A stretch of 7,784 bases of DNA, from positions 1 through 7,784 of the forward strand of contig JAFWFF010000202.1 of the NCBI GenBank assembly GCA_017515765.1, read 5' to 3'. The notes under the pieces are model-generated. The model ran no database searches. It saw only the letters and a list, made by a program, of their open reading frames with translations, and had not been told where the DNA came from. Position 1 is the first letter of the stretch. Every line of letters starts with the position of its first letter. The DNA is from Bacillota bacterium. GTDB taxonomy: Bacteria; Bacillota; Clostridia; Peptostreptococcales; Anaerovoracaceae. The position numbers and the translations under genes were made by a program. Below are positions 1 through 7,081 of the stretch, one piece after another.

Positions 1-4
1 ACTT

Positions 5-13
5 ATCCTCCTT
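5..13 (-). promoter_or_regulatory. Ribosome binding site of a gene beginning beyond the left edge
   Basis: Read on the minus strand this is AAGGAGGAT, a near-perfect Shine-Dalgarno sequence. Only six bases separate its AGGAGG core from the window edge, so the start codon should lie within a few bases outside the window. The coding sequence itself is not visible and its identity is unknown. Together with the promoter at 48-76 it gives a leader of roughly 40 nt. Confidence 0.7.
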
Positions 14-47
14 CATTGATTGTTCGAAAAGAACCTTTACACAGAAA

Positions 48-76
48 ATTATAGAATTGCGAAATATGGAAGTGAA
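48..76 (-). promoter_or_regulatory. SigA/sigma-70 type promoter for the gene left of the window
   Basis: On the minus strand there is a perfect -10 box TATAAT (48-53), a 17-nt spacer, and a -35 box TTCACT (71-76) matching four of six consensus bases. The expected transcription start is near position 41. The surroundings are clearly richer in A and T than the genes. No ORF, RNA gene or hairpin explains the 1-130 stretch otherwise, so it is best read as the promoter and leader of the next gene. Confidence 0.65.
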
Positions 77-130
77 ATAATTGTTCAGCATTGGAATAAT
101 TAAGAAAACTAATTACTGGAAACATGTACA

Positions 131-160
131 TAAAAAGACCGCCGCGCAGGCGCGCGGCGG
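131..160 (-). terminator. Rho-independent terminator of yebC
   Basis: On the minus strand a perfect 9-bp GC stem, CCGCCGCGC pairing with GCGCGGCGG (152-160 and 139-147), closes on a GCCT loop and is followed by TCTTTTT (132-136 is the T run). It begins 22 bases after the yebC stop codon. A smaller hairpin, GGTC-AAAC-GACC (160-171), lies just upstream of the main stem. This is a textbook intrinsic terminator that separates yebC from the promoter at 48-76. Confidence 0.92.
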
Positions 161-181
161 GTCGTTTGACCGATCCTTAAA

Positions 182-907
182 CTACTCCTCGTAAAGGTCT
201 ACTGCGCAGTTCGTCTGGACGTTCTGCACGTCGTCGTTGTCCTCGAGGACGTCAACGAGCTTTCTGAGTTTAGGAATATCCGTATCCTTGGGAGTTGACT
301 CCATGGACGGTACGAACATCACTTCGGAATCCACGAACTCATATCCGGCGTCGGACATTCCCTGGTGGACGTCCGTGTATGCGGAAGGATCGCAGTATAT
401 GGTGAAGCTGTCATCCTCAGTGACCATGTCGTCGGCGCCGGCCATAAGCGCGTCATCCATGACCTGGTCTTCATCCATGTCATCGGTCCTCTCTATGACG
501 AGGACTCCCCTGCGGTTGAACATATATGCGACGCAGCCCTGGGTGCCCAGGTTTCCGCCGTGTTTATCGAAAAGAGATCTGACTGCCGAGGTGGTCCTGT
601 TGCTGTTGTCGGTAAGGCATGTGACCATGAACGCCACTCCTCCCGGACCGTATCCTTCAAAAGTCATCTCTTCATAGGACGCTCCGCCGAGTTCGCCGGT
701 GCCCTTCTTGATGGCTCTCGTAATATTGTCGTTCGGCATTCCGATGGCTTTCGCCTTTTCTATGGCGACTCTGAGTCCCGCGTTATAGTCCGGATCTCCG
801 CCGTCCTTTGCCGCGACCGTGATGGCCTTGGCGTATTTCGTAAACATCGCAGCTCTCTTGGAATCCTGTGCTGCTTTTCTTCCTGCGATCGTACCGTGTC
901 TTCCCAT
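182..907 (-). CDS. yebC: YebC/PmpR/TACO1-family regulator (DUF28)
   Basis: A 241-residue protein of the usual length for this family of soluble cytoplasmic proteins. Family members have been described as DNA-binding regulators and, more recently, as ribosome-associated factors that help translate difficult stretches such as proline runs; mitochondrial TACO1 is a homologue. Diagnostic segments are KAAQDSKRA (11-19), FTKYAKAITVAAKDGG (22-37), IEKAKAIGMPNDNITRAIKKG (about 49-69), YGPGGVAF (86-93), LTDNSNRT (98-105) and the acidic C-terminal domain ending in a YEE tail. The N terminus reads MGRHGTIAGRK, not the more common AGHSKWANIKHRK, so it belongs to a shorter-headed subgroup. The ATG start is fixed by AGGAGG (915-920) with a 7-nt spacer. 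It lies 80 nt after the large activase gene, with its own promoter and terminator, so it can be transcribed alone. The family assignment is secure; the molecular role in this organism is inferred. Confidence 0.95.
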   Translation of the reverse strand: MGRHGTIAGRKAAQDSKRAAMFTKYAKAITVAAKDGGDPDYNAGLRVAIEKAKAIGMPNDNITRAIKKGTGELGGASYEEMTFEGYGPGGVAFMVTCLTDNSNRTTSAVRSLFDKHGGNLGTQGCVAYMFNRRGVLVIERTDDMDEDQVMDDALMAGADDMVTEDDSFTIYCDPSAYTDVHQGMSDAGYEFVDSEVMFVPSMESTPKDTDIPKLRKLVDVLEDNDDVQNVQTNCAVDLYEE

Positions 908-938
908 AGAGACACCTCCTGTCTGTCAAAGATAATCT

Positions 939-968
939 ATTATACACCAAAAATCAAAAAGTGTACAA
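939..968 (-). promoter_or_regulatory. Promoter of yebC
   Basis: On the minus strand the -10 box is a perfect TATAAT (939-944). Eighteen bases upstream is TTGTAC (963-968), a weak -35 box; the longer TTGTACA can also be read as TTGACA with one inserted base. The expected start of transcription is near 932, about 25 nt before the ATG. The promoter lies wholly between the activase stop codon and yebC. I see no terminator hairpin after the activase stop, so yebC may also receive read-through transcripts. Confidence 0.65.
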
Positions 969-987
969 CCAATATATATGCCGTATA

Positions 988-3900
988 TCAATCTCCGGCC
1001 GCGGCTTCTTTCATCTCTAGATTCTTATGCGCCGTAGCCATCATGAGCTTGATGCGGTTCAGCTGGTTGACGTCGCTCGCTCCGGGGTCGTAGTCTATCG
1101 CGACTATGTTCGCTCTCGGATTGAGCTTTCTGATTGCTTTCATCATTCCCTTGCCTGTGACGTGGTTCGGCAGGCAGGCAAAGGGCTGGAGGCACGCGAT
1201 GTTCTCGCATCCGCCGCGAATGAGCTCTATCATCTCTCCGGTGAGCAGCCATCCTTCTCCGCACTGGTTTCCGAGCGAGATGACCTCGGTAGCGGCTTTG
1301 GCAGTCTCTTCGATGTAGGCAGGCTCGGTATAGTGCTTGCTCTCGCGCAAAGCCTTCCTCATCGGCTTTCTCATCCATTCGACGGCTTTGATCGCAGCCT
1401 CGTTGATCATCATCTGCTTGTGAGTTCCCGAAAGATGCTCGTAATTGTATCTCTTGCTGTAGAAACCGTACATGAAGAAGTCGATCAGGTCCAGGACGAC
1501 CGCTTCGCCGCCCTCCTGCTCGATTATGCCGACGATGTCGTTGTTGGCGTTCGGGTGGTATTTTACGAGTATCTCCCCCACTACTCCGACCTTCGGCTTC
1601 TTCACGTCGATACGCTCGACGGCGTCGAATTCCTCGACTATCTGCTTGAGGTTCCGGGCAAAGGTCGCGCGGTTGAAGTGGAGCATGTTCTCGATGATCC
1701 GGTCATGCCAGCTGTCGACGATGGCCTGGCATGTGCCGGGCACCTTCTCATACGGCCTGGTCGCGTACAACAGTCTCATGATCAGGTCTCCGTAGATGCC
1801 TCCGGTCACGAGCTTCATGCCCATGCCCGCAGTGATCTTGAACCCGGGGTTCTTTTCCAGGCCGACCATGTTGAAGGAGATCACCGGGACCTGTTCCATA
1901 CCGAGATCCTTCAGCGCCTTCCTGAGCAAAGACACATAGTTGCTTGCCCTGCAGCCTCCGCCGGTCTGTGACATGAATACGGCGGTCTTGTTCAGGTCGT
2001 ACTGGCCTGACTTGAGGGCCGAGATGATCTGGCCGAGCGTTACGATAGTCGGATAGCAGGCGTCGTTGTTTATATACGTCAGGCCTTCGTTGACCGAGTT
2101 CTTGTCCACGGGAGGCAGGAGCACGGCGTTGTATCCGCATGCTCTCACAGCCCACTCCAGATATGTGAAATGTATCGGGGACATCTGCGGTATGAGGAGC
2201 GTGTAGCCCTGGTCGCGCATGTCTTTAGTGAAGAGCCTGCGCTCGTAGGATTCGCTGCTGGGCGTCGCCTTCACCTGGTTCTTTTCGCGCTCTTCCATGG
2301 CAGCCTTAAGCGAACGGATACGGATCTTGATAGCGCCGAGGTTCGAGACCTCATCTATCTTAAGGACCGTATACATCTTGTTGTTGCGGCTGCAGATCTC
2401 CTCGACCTGGTCGGTGGTCACCGCGTCCAGGCCGCATCCGAAAGAGTTCAGCTGGACCAGTTCTACATCGTTGTATTTGCCGACGAAATCCGCCGCCTTA
2501 TATAGCCTGGAATGATAGACCCACTGGTCGAGGACCCTTACAGGCCTCGGAAGCTCTCCGAGATGGCAGATGGAATCCTCAGACAGCACGACAAAATCAA
2601 ATGAGCTTATCAGCTTGTTTATGCCGTGATTGATCTCGGGATCGAGATGGTACGGACGGCCTGCGAGGACTACCGCTTTCTTGCGGTTCTCGCGGGCAAA
2701 TTTCATCGCGTACTCTCCCTGCTTGCGGACGTCGGCCTTGAATCTGTCCTGCTCCTCCCTGGCGGCTTTGACGGCTTCAGCGATCTCTTTCTCACCTATG
2801 TGGAGGCTCTTGAACTCCGCGGCGAGGTTTTTGACCAGCTTTTCATCATCGTCGTAAGGGACGAAGGGATGGGAGAACCTGACCTCTTCTTCTTTAAAGA
2901 GATCATCCATGTTGTTGGCGATGGATTCCGGATATGTAGCGACTATCGGGCAGTTGTAGTGGTTCGGAGCAGTCGGGTCCTCGTTCTGCTCATAATTGAT
3001 GCAGGGGTAGAAGATCCATTTTATCCCCTGTTTTACGAGCCATTTGACGTGGCCGTGGACCATCTTTGCAGGATAGCAGGCGGTATCGGAAGGAATGCTG
3101 TCCATGCCCGACTCGTAGAGTTTTTTGGTCGATTTCGGAGACAGGACGACACGGAATTTAAGCGTGGTGAACAGTGTGAACCAGAACGGATAATTCTCGT
3201 ACATGTTCAGGACTCTGGGTATGCCGACGACTCCCCTCTCGGCCTTGAAATCCGAAAGCGGCTCGTAATCAAAGAGTCTCTTTACCTTGTACTCGTAGAG
3301 GTCGGGAAGCCCCGAATCCCTGTTTGTCCCGCCTGCGCCCTTCTCGCAGCGGTTTCCGGTGATGAACCTGGTTCCGTCGCTGAATTTGTTAATAGTAAGG
3401 ATGCAGTTGTTCTCGCAGCCCTTGCACCTTCCGTTGCTGTGCTCGACCTTGAAGCGCTCCAGGTCGTCCTTTCCGAGGATCGACGATCTGGTGCCGCTGA
3501 CGTAGTTTTCCTTGGCGATCAGAGCGCAGCCGTAGGCTCCCATGAGCCCCGCGATATCCGGCCTCACGACGTCCTTCCCGATTATCTTCTCGAAGCTTCT
3601 GAGCACCGCGTCGTTTAGGAACGTTCCGCCCTGGACGACTATCTTGTCTCCGGCTTCGTCGGTGTTCCTGAGTTTGATGACCTTATATAGCGCGTTCTTG
3701 ATGACCGAATATGAAAGTCCTGCGGAGATATCCCCTATCTCTGCTCCCTCTTTCTGCGCCTGTTTTACCTTGGAGTTCATGAACACTGTGCAGCGGGTCC
3801 CGAGGTCCACGGGGTTCTTCGCGAACAAAGCCTCCGCCGCGAACGCTCTGGTATCGAGGTTCACGGATTTGGCGTATGTCTCGAGGAAGGATCCGCAGCC

Positions 3901-5241
3901 AGAGGAGCATGCCTCGTTCAGCATGATATTGTATATCGCGCCGTCTTTTATCTTCATGCACTTCATGTCCTGGCCGCCGATATCGAGTATGAAATCGACT
4001 CCGGGCAGGAAGAACTCCGCCGCGCGGAAATGAGCCATCGTCTCTATCTCGCCGAGGTCAGCCCGGAAAGCGGCTTTGATCAGGCCCTCGCCGTATCCCG
4101 TGGTGCAGGTGTTGGCTATATACGCGGTATCAGGCATAAGGGAATAAAGCTCGCGGAGCATGGTCCTGGTGGCTCCGATCGGGTCGCCTTCGTTTCCTGC
4201 GTAGAATGAGTACAGGATGTCCCCGTCCTCGTCCGTCAGGACAGCTTTGGTCGTGGTGGATCCCGCGTCGATACCGAGGTAAGTGCGCCCTGAAGCCTGA
4301 GCTATGTCTTTCCTTCCTGCTTTGTCTCTGTCGTGGCGTTCCTTGAAGGCGCGGTAGTCGTCTTCGTCCTCGAACAGCACGTCGATGTGCTTGGTGTCGG
4401 AGAGCATGGAAGGATCCGCGGAATTCAGCCTGTCCACAAGTTCGTCGAGGGTTATGGGCTCGGACTTGGCAGAGAGCATGGCTGCGCCAATAGCGACAAA
4501 GAACTTGGAATCCGCCGGGAAGATTATCTCGTCTCCGGTAAGCCCGAGAGTCTCGATGAACCTGTTCCTGAGTTCGGAAAGGAAGGAAAGCGGACCGCCG
4601 AGGAAAGCGACCTTGCCTTTGATCGGGTGGCCGCACGCGAGCCCACTGATGGTCTGGTTCACTACCGCTTGGAATATGGACGCAGCAAGGTCCTCGACCG
4701 CTGCGCCGTCGTTGATCAAAGGCTGGATGTCGGTCTTGGCGAACACGCCGCAGCGCGCCGCGATCGGATAGATCATCCTGTGCTTTTTGGCGGCCTCGTT
4801 GAGCCCGATCGGGTCAGTGTTCAGGAGGATGGCCATCTGGTCGATAAAGGCTCCGGTGCCACCTGCGCAGGTGCCGTTCATCCTCTGCTCTATAGTCGCG
4901 CCGTAGAATGTGATCTTGGCGTCTTCCCCGCCTAGTTCGATAGCGCAGTCTGTCTCCGGGATGAGAGTCTCGACCGCTTTGCTGCAGGAGATGACTTCCT
5001 GTTCGAACCTGACGTTGAGGATATTGGCGAGCGAGTGACCGCCGGAACCGGTTATTACCGGCCGTACGGTGATATTTCCCGTCTCCTTGTGCATCTCAGC
5101 GGTAAGCTGTCTGACCTTTTCGAACACGTCAGACATATGGCGCTCGTAGCGGGAATACACTATCTTCCCGTCGCCGTCCAGGAGCACGAGTTTTACGGTC
5201 GTTGATCCTATATCGATGCCTAAGCTGTATATCGTTTCCAA
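988..5241 (-). CDS. Giant 2-hydroxyacyl-CoA dehydratase activase-related protein (BcrAD/BadFG ATPase, duplicated)
   Basis: A 1417-residue cytoplasmic protein of the HgdC/BcrAD activase superfamily. Two ASKHA ATPase domains come first. Each has phosphate loops (GIDIGSTTVK 8-17 with LGGEDAK 103-109; GIDAGSTTTK 323-332 with IGGQDMK 421-427) and a cysteine pair 39 residues apart (C125/C164; C445/C484), the spacing of the bridging [4Fe-4S] ligands in HgdC. A CxxCxxxC motif (606-613) plus C632 follows. Then come two similar dehydratase-like regions: about 670-985 (former DUF2229; ACYP at 721-724, C747, FGC at 934-936) and about 1010-1405 (ACYP at 1061-1064, C1097, FAC at 1354-1356). In known relatives the activase hydrolyses ATP to push a low-potential electron into a partner Fe-S enzyme; the substrate here is unknown. 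The start given is TTG, with no good Shine-Dalgarno, because no in-frame ATG precedes the first phosphate loop. It follows the MATE gene by 20 nt, probably co-transcribed. The family call is secure; the single-chain reductase role is inference. Confidence 0.93.
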   Translation of the reverse strand: METIYSLGIDIGSTTVKLVLLDGDGKIVYSRYERHMSDVFEKVRQLTAEMHKETGNITVRPVITGSGGHSLANILNVRFEQEVISCSKAVETLIPETDCAIELGGEDAKITFYGATIEQRMNGTCAGGTGAFIDQMAILLNTDPIGLNEAAKKHRMIYPIAARCGVFAKTDIQPLINDGAAVEDLAASIFQAVVNQTISGLACGHPIKGKVAFLGGPLSFLSELRNRFIETLGLTGDEIIFPADSKFFVAIGAAMLSAKSEPITLDELVDRLNSADPSMLSDTKHIDVLFEDEDDYRAFKERHDRDKAGRKDIAQASGRTYLGIDAGSTTTKAVLTDEDGDILYSFYAGNEGDPIGATRTMLRELYSLMPDTAYIANTCTTGYGEGLIKAAFRADLGEIETMAHFRAAEFFLPGVDFILDIGGQDMKCMKIKDGAIYNIMLNEACSSGCGSFLETYAKSVNLDTRAFAAEALFAKNPVDLGTRCTVFMNSKVKQAQKEGAEIGDISAGLSYSVIKNALYKVIKLRNTDEAGDKIVVQGGTFLNDAVLRSFEKIIGKDVVRPDIAGLMGAYGCALIAKENYVSGTRSSILGKDDLERFKVEHSNGRCKGCENNCILTINKFSDGTRFITGNRCEKGAGGTNRDSGLPDLYEYKVKRLFDYEPLSDFKAERGVVGIPRVLNMYENYPFWFTLFTTLKFRVVLSPKSTKKLYESGMDSIPSDTACYPAKMVHGHVKWLVKQGIKWIFYPCINYEQNEDPTAPNHYNCPIVATYPESIANNMDDLFKEEEVRFSHPFVPYDDDEKLVKNLAAEFKSLHIGEKEIAEAVKAAREEQDRFKADVRKQGEYAMKFARENRKKAVVLAGRPYHLDPEINHGINKLISSFDFVVLSEDSICHLGELPRPVRVLDQWVYHSRLYKAADFVGKYNDVELVQLNSFGCGLDAVTTDQVEEICSRNNKMYTVLKIDEVSNLGAIKIRIRSLKAAMEEREKNQVKATPSSESYERRLFTKDMRDQGYTLLIPQMSPIHFTYLEWAVRACGYNAVLLPPVDKNSVNEGLTYINNDACYPTIVTLGQIISALKSGQYDLNKTAVFMSQTGGGCRASNYVSLLRKALKDLGMEQVPVISFNMVGLEKNPGFKITAGMGMKLVTGGIYGDLIMRLLYATRPYEKVPGTCQAIVDSWHDRIIENMLHFNRATFARNLKQIVEEFDAVERIDVKKPKVGVVGEILVKYHPNANNDIVGIIEQEGGEAVVLDLIDFFMYGFYSKRYNYEHLSGTHKQMMINEAAIKAVEWMRKPMRKALRESKHYTEPAYIEETAKAATEVISLGNQCGEGWLLTGEMIELIRGGCENIACLQPFACLPNHVTGKGMMKAIRKLNPRANIVAIDYDPGASDVNQLNRIKLMMATAHKNLEMKEAAAGD

Positions 5242-5262
5242 ATCCGTTTCACCATCCGTTTC
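5231..5262 (-). repeat. 12-bp tandem repeat across the activase start
   Basis: On the minus strand the unit GAAACGGAT occurs at 5254-5262 and 5242-5250, exactly 12 bp apart, and again as GAAACGAT at 5231-5238 with one G missing. The repeat covers the MATE/activase junction, the TTG start (5239-5241) and an out-of-frame ATG (5253-5255). The same GAAACGGATG also forms the MATE gene's own start region (6660-6669). The likely origin is replication slippage within the start region; the consequence for translation is described under findings. Confidence 0.8.
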
Positions 5263-6662
5263 TACCCTTCAAACCCGGGTTCTTCAAGGTGTTTGAGTTT
5301 CCTGTTGTAAAGGCGCGCGAACGCCCAGATGAGATATGCGGTACCAAGTATCTCGGCAAGCGAGAAGGAATACCATGAAAGCTCGACTCCCCCGACTCTG
5401 TACAGGATGAACGCCAGAGGGAGAATACCCACGAGCTGCCTGATCAAAGATGAGAAGAAGCTGTAATGCGCGTGTCCCGTAGCCTGGAACATCGACGACG
5501 TAACTATTCCGTATGCGGCCGGGAAGAAGCAGATGCTTATCCTCTTCAGCGCGGGAACGCCGAGGGCCATCATGGCTTCATCCGCGTTGAACAGTTTCAG
5601 GAACAAAGGCGCCGCGAACTGGAAAAGTATGAATCCGCAGGTCATGATGCAGAACGCCGCGATGAGCGCCAGCTTGTATGTCCTCATGACCCTGCCCTTG
5701 TTGCGCGCGCCGTAGTTGTATCCGATGATCGGAAGCGATCCCTGGTTCAGCCCGAGAACAGGCATGAACACGAATGTCTGGAGCTTCTGGTAGACGCCCA
5801 GAACTGCGACAGCTACGGGTTCCGCAGCGATTATCGTATTGTAGCCTATAAGCATGAACGACCCTATGGCCTGCATGAATATCGAAGGGAGGCTGACTGA
5901 ATAGATGTCTTTGATCGTCTTCCAGTCCATCTTAAAACCGATAAGTTTTATGGTAAGGGTATTCTGTTTCTTCAGGAAGTAAACGGCGAGCCAGAACGCG
6001 ACAAACTGGCCGAAAACGGTCGCTATGGCTGCTCCCGCGACGCCGAGCTTCGGGAATCCGAACATTCCGAAGATCAGTATAGGATCAAAGATCACGTTTA
6101 TGAGGCAGCCGGTCACCGAGCAGATCATAGGCGCTTTCATGTTTCCCATGGCCTGCAGGACCTTCTGGAGGATGACCTCAACGGAAGAGAAGATCGAAAG
6201 CGCGAAGACAAGCCTCATATACGTGACGCCGTGCCCGAATATCTCCGGGTCGTCGGTATAATGGCTCATGAACGGGACCGTGGCGAATATGCTTATCAGG
6301 AGGAAGATCAGATAATTGAAGATGCCGATCCTTACGCTCATGCTCGCGGCGTTGTTGGCCTCTTCGAACCTTTTGGCGCCGAGCCTCCTGGAAATCACAG
6401 AGTTCACGCCTACGCCGGAGCCTATGGTGAGCGCCACCATAAGGAGCTGGACGGGCAGTACGAACGATACGGCGGTGAGCGCCCCCTGGCTTATCCTCGC
6501 GACAAAAATGCTGTCAACTATGTTGTACAGCGCGTTTATCGTCATGGAAAGAATCGCGGGCCAGGCCATAGAAGCGAGAAGCCTGCCTTCCGGCATCGTC
6601 CCCATCTTCTCCGCCCCGCCCCGGGTATTTACGTTTTCTGTTGTCCGGAGGTTATCGCTCAT
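5262..6662 (-). CDS. MATE-family multidrug/metabolite efflux transporter
   Basis: A 466-residue integral membrane protein of typical MATE length (NorM/DinF superfamily), expected to have about 12 membrane helices in two similar halves. Members export cationic drugs or metabolites using a proton or sodium gradient. Family marks are LLASMAWPAILSMTINALYNIVDSIFVARIS (about 28-58, with D50), the QAMGNMKAPM segment (170-179), FDPILIFGMFGFPKLGVAGAAIAT (about 192-215), GLNQGSLPIIGYNYGA (304-319) and FQATGHA (392-398). The ATG used has only a weak AGGGAAG ribosome site; M20 and M23 are alternative starts but have poorer spacing. It begins 28 nt after rnpB and I find no convincing promoter in that gap, so it may depend on read-through from rnpB or on a promoter inside it. 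Twenty bases after its stop the activase frame begins, which suggests co-transcription. The transported substrate cannot be predicted. Confidence 0.93.
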   Translation of the reverse strand: MSDNLRTTENVNTRGGAEKMGTMPEGRLLASMAWPAILSMTINALYNIVDSIFVARISQGALTAVSFVLPVQLLMVALTIGSGVGVNSVISRRLGAKRFEEANNAASMSVRIGIFNYLIFLLISIFATVPFMSHYTDDPEIFGHGVTYMRLVFALSIFSSVEVILQKVLQAMGNMKAPMICSVTGCLINVIFDPILIFGMFGFPKLGVAGAAIATVFGQFVAFWLAVYFLKKQNTLTIKLIGFKMDWKTIKDIYSVSLPSIFMQAIGSFMLIGYNTIIAAEPVAVAVLGVYQKLQTFVFMPVLGLNQGSLPIIGYNYGARNKGRVMRTYKLALIAAFCIMTCGFILFQFAAPLFLKLFNADEAMMALGVPALKRISICFFPAAYGIVTSSMFQATGHAHYSFFSSLIRQLVGILPLAFILYRVGGVELSWYSFSLAEILGTAYLIWAFARLYNRKLKHLEEPGFEG

Positions 6663-6682
6663 CCGTTTCTTCCCTGGTCAAT

Positions 6683-6701
6683 AAAAAATGTTAAGGGCAG
6701 G
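6683..6701 (-). terminator. Possible weak terminator at the 3' end of rnpB
   Basis: On the minus strand the 3' strand of the RNase P P1 helix (6691-6701) is followed by CA and then six T (6683-6688). A uridine run directly after a closing helix could release RNA polymerase, but P1 is a long-range helix rather than a local hairpin, so its efficiency is doubtful. Incomplete termination here would supply transcripts to the MATE gene. Confidence 0.35.
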
Positions 6702-7041
6702 TCTGTAAGCCGGGTTCTGTATTGGACGGTCATCTATCTAAGGCGCTGCATTACTGCAGGCTCATGCGGTCCACCTTGCCGGGCGGCAGCGGGCAGCTGC
6801 CTTTGGTGCCCGAACTCGACCTTGCTCCGGATGGGGTTTACACGGCCGCCTTGTCTCCAAGACGCCGGTGAGCTCTTGCCTCACCATTTCAACCTTACCA
6901 CGGCATTACCCGTTTCGGCGGAATGTTTCTGTTGCACTTTCCCTATAGTTGCCTACGCCGGACGTTATCCGGCATCCCTGCCCTGCGGAGCCCGGACTTT
7001 CCTCATGCCATAAGGCACGCGACCGTCTGGCCTACCCTTAA
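6691..7041 (-). ncRNA. rnpB: RNase P RNA (bacterial type A)
   Basis: The catalytic RNA that trims the 5' leader of pre-tRNAs, about 351 nt. On the minus strand, in order: the 5' strand of P1 TTAAGGGTAGG (7031-7041); GAGGAAAGTCCGGGCTCC, the universal 5' core; AGGGAAAGTGCAACAGAAAC; the P11/P12 region TAAGGTTGAAATGGTGAGGCAAGAGC; GTAAACCCCATCCGGAGCAAG; CAAGGTGG, probably holding the GGU that binds the tRNA CCA end (6773-6775); and the 3' core GATAGATGACCGTCC with ACAGAACCCGGCTTAC. The 3' strand of P1, CCTGCCCTTAA (6691-6701), pairs with the 5' strand over 11 positions with one G-U pair, which fixes both ends closely. The layout is type A, as in Clostridia, not the type B of Bacillus. Confidence 0.97.
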
Positions 7042-7048
7042 CTAAATT

Positions 7049-7077
7049 ATTTTACCACATTATCCGCCGAATCAAAA
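7049..7077 (-). promoter_or_regulatory. Promoter of rnpB
   Basis: On the minus strand the -10 box is TAAAAT (7049-7054), one mismatch from consensus. A 17-nt spacer leads to TTTTGA (7072-7077), a weak -35 box. The predicted start, about 7041-7042, coincides with the first base of the P1 helix, which supports this choice. An overlapping alternative -10, GATAAT (7059-7064), would add about ten extra leader bases. The -35 box lies only four bases past the T run of the ridA terminator. Confidence 0.6.
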
Positions 7078-7081
7078 GAAC

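Noticed and set aside
22..34. GTTC-GAAAA-GAAC inverted repeat as a possible LexA-type operator
   Set aside because: The half-sites are in the opposite order to the GAAC-N4-GTTC box of Bacillus-type LexA, and a 4-bp match is expected by chance in A/T-rich DNA.
365..1093. Plus-strand ORF of 242 codons opposite yebC and the yebC promoter
   Set aside because: It is antisense to a conserved gene, runs through its promoter and the activase 3' end, and has no family resemblance.
1027..3618. Long plus-strand ORFs (314 codons at 1027-1971; 330 codons at 2626-3618) opposite the activase gene
   Set aside because: They lie wholly antisense to a clearly conserved protein, show no recognisable domain, and are explained by the codon use of the real gene leaving the opposite frame open.
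6799..6804. Apparent loss of the CCA-binding GGU in the RNase P RNA (AAAGGC read in its place)
   Set aside because: By comparison with the order of motifs in E. coli M1 RNA, the GGU belongs further 3', and CAAGGTGG is present there (6773-6775).
6231..7013. Plus-strand ORF of 260 codons over the MATE 5' end and rnpB
   Set aside because: It crosses a structural RNA and the opposite strand of a membrane protein; the translation is Arg/Gly/Pro-rich without domain features.
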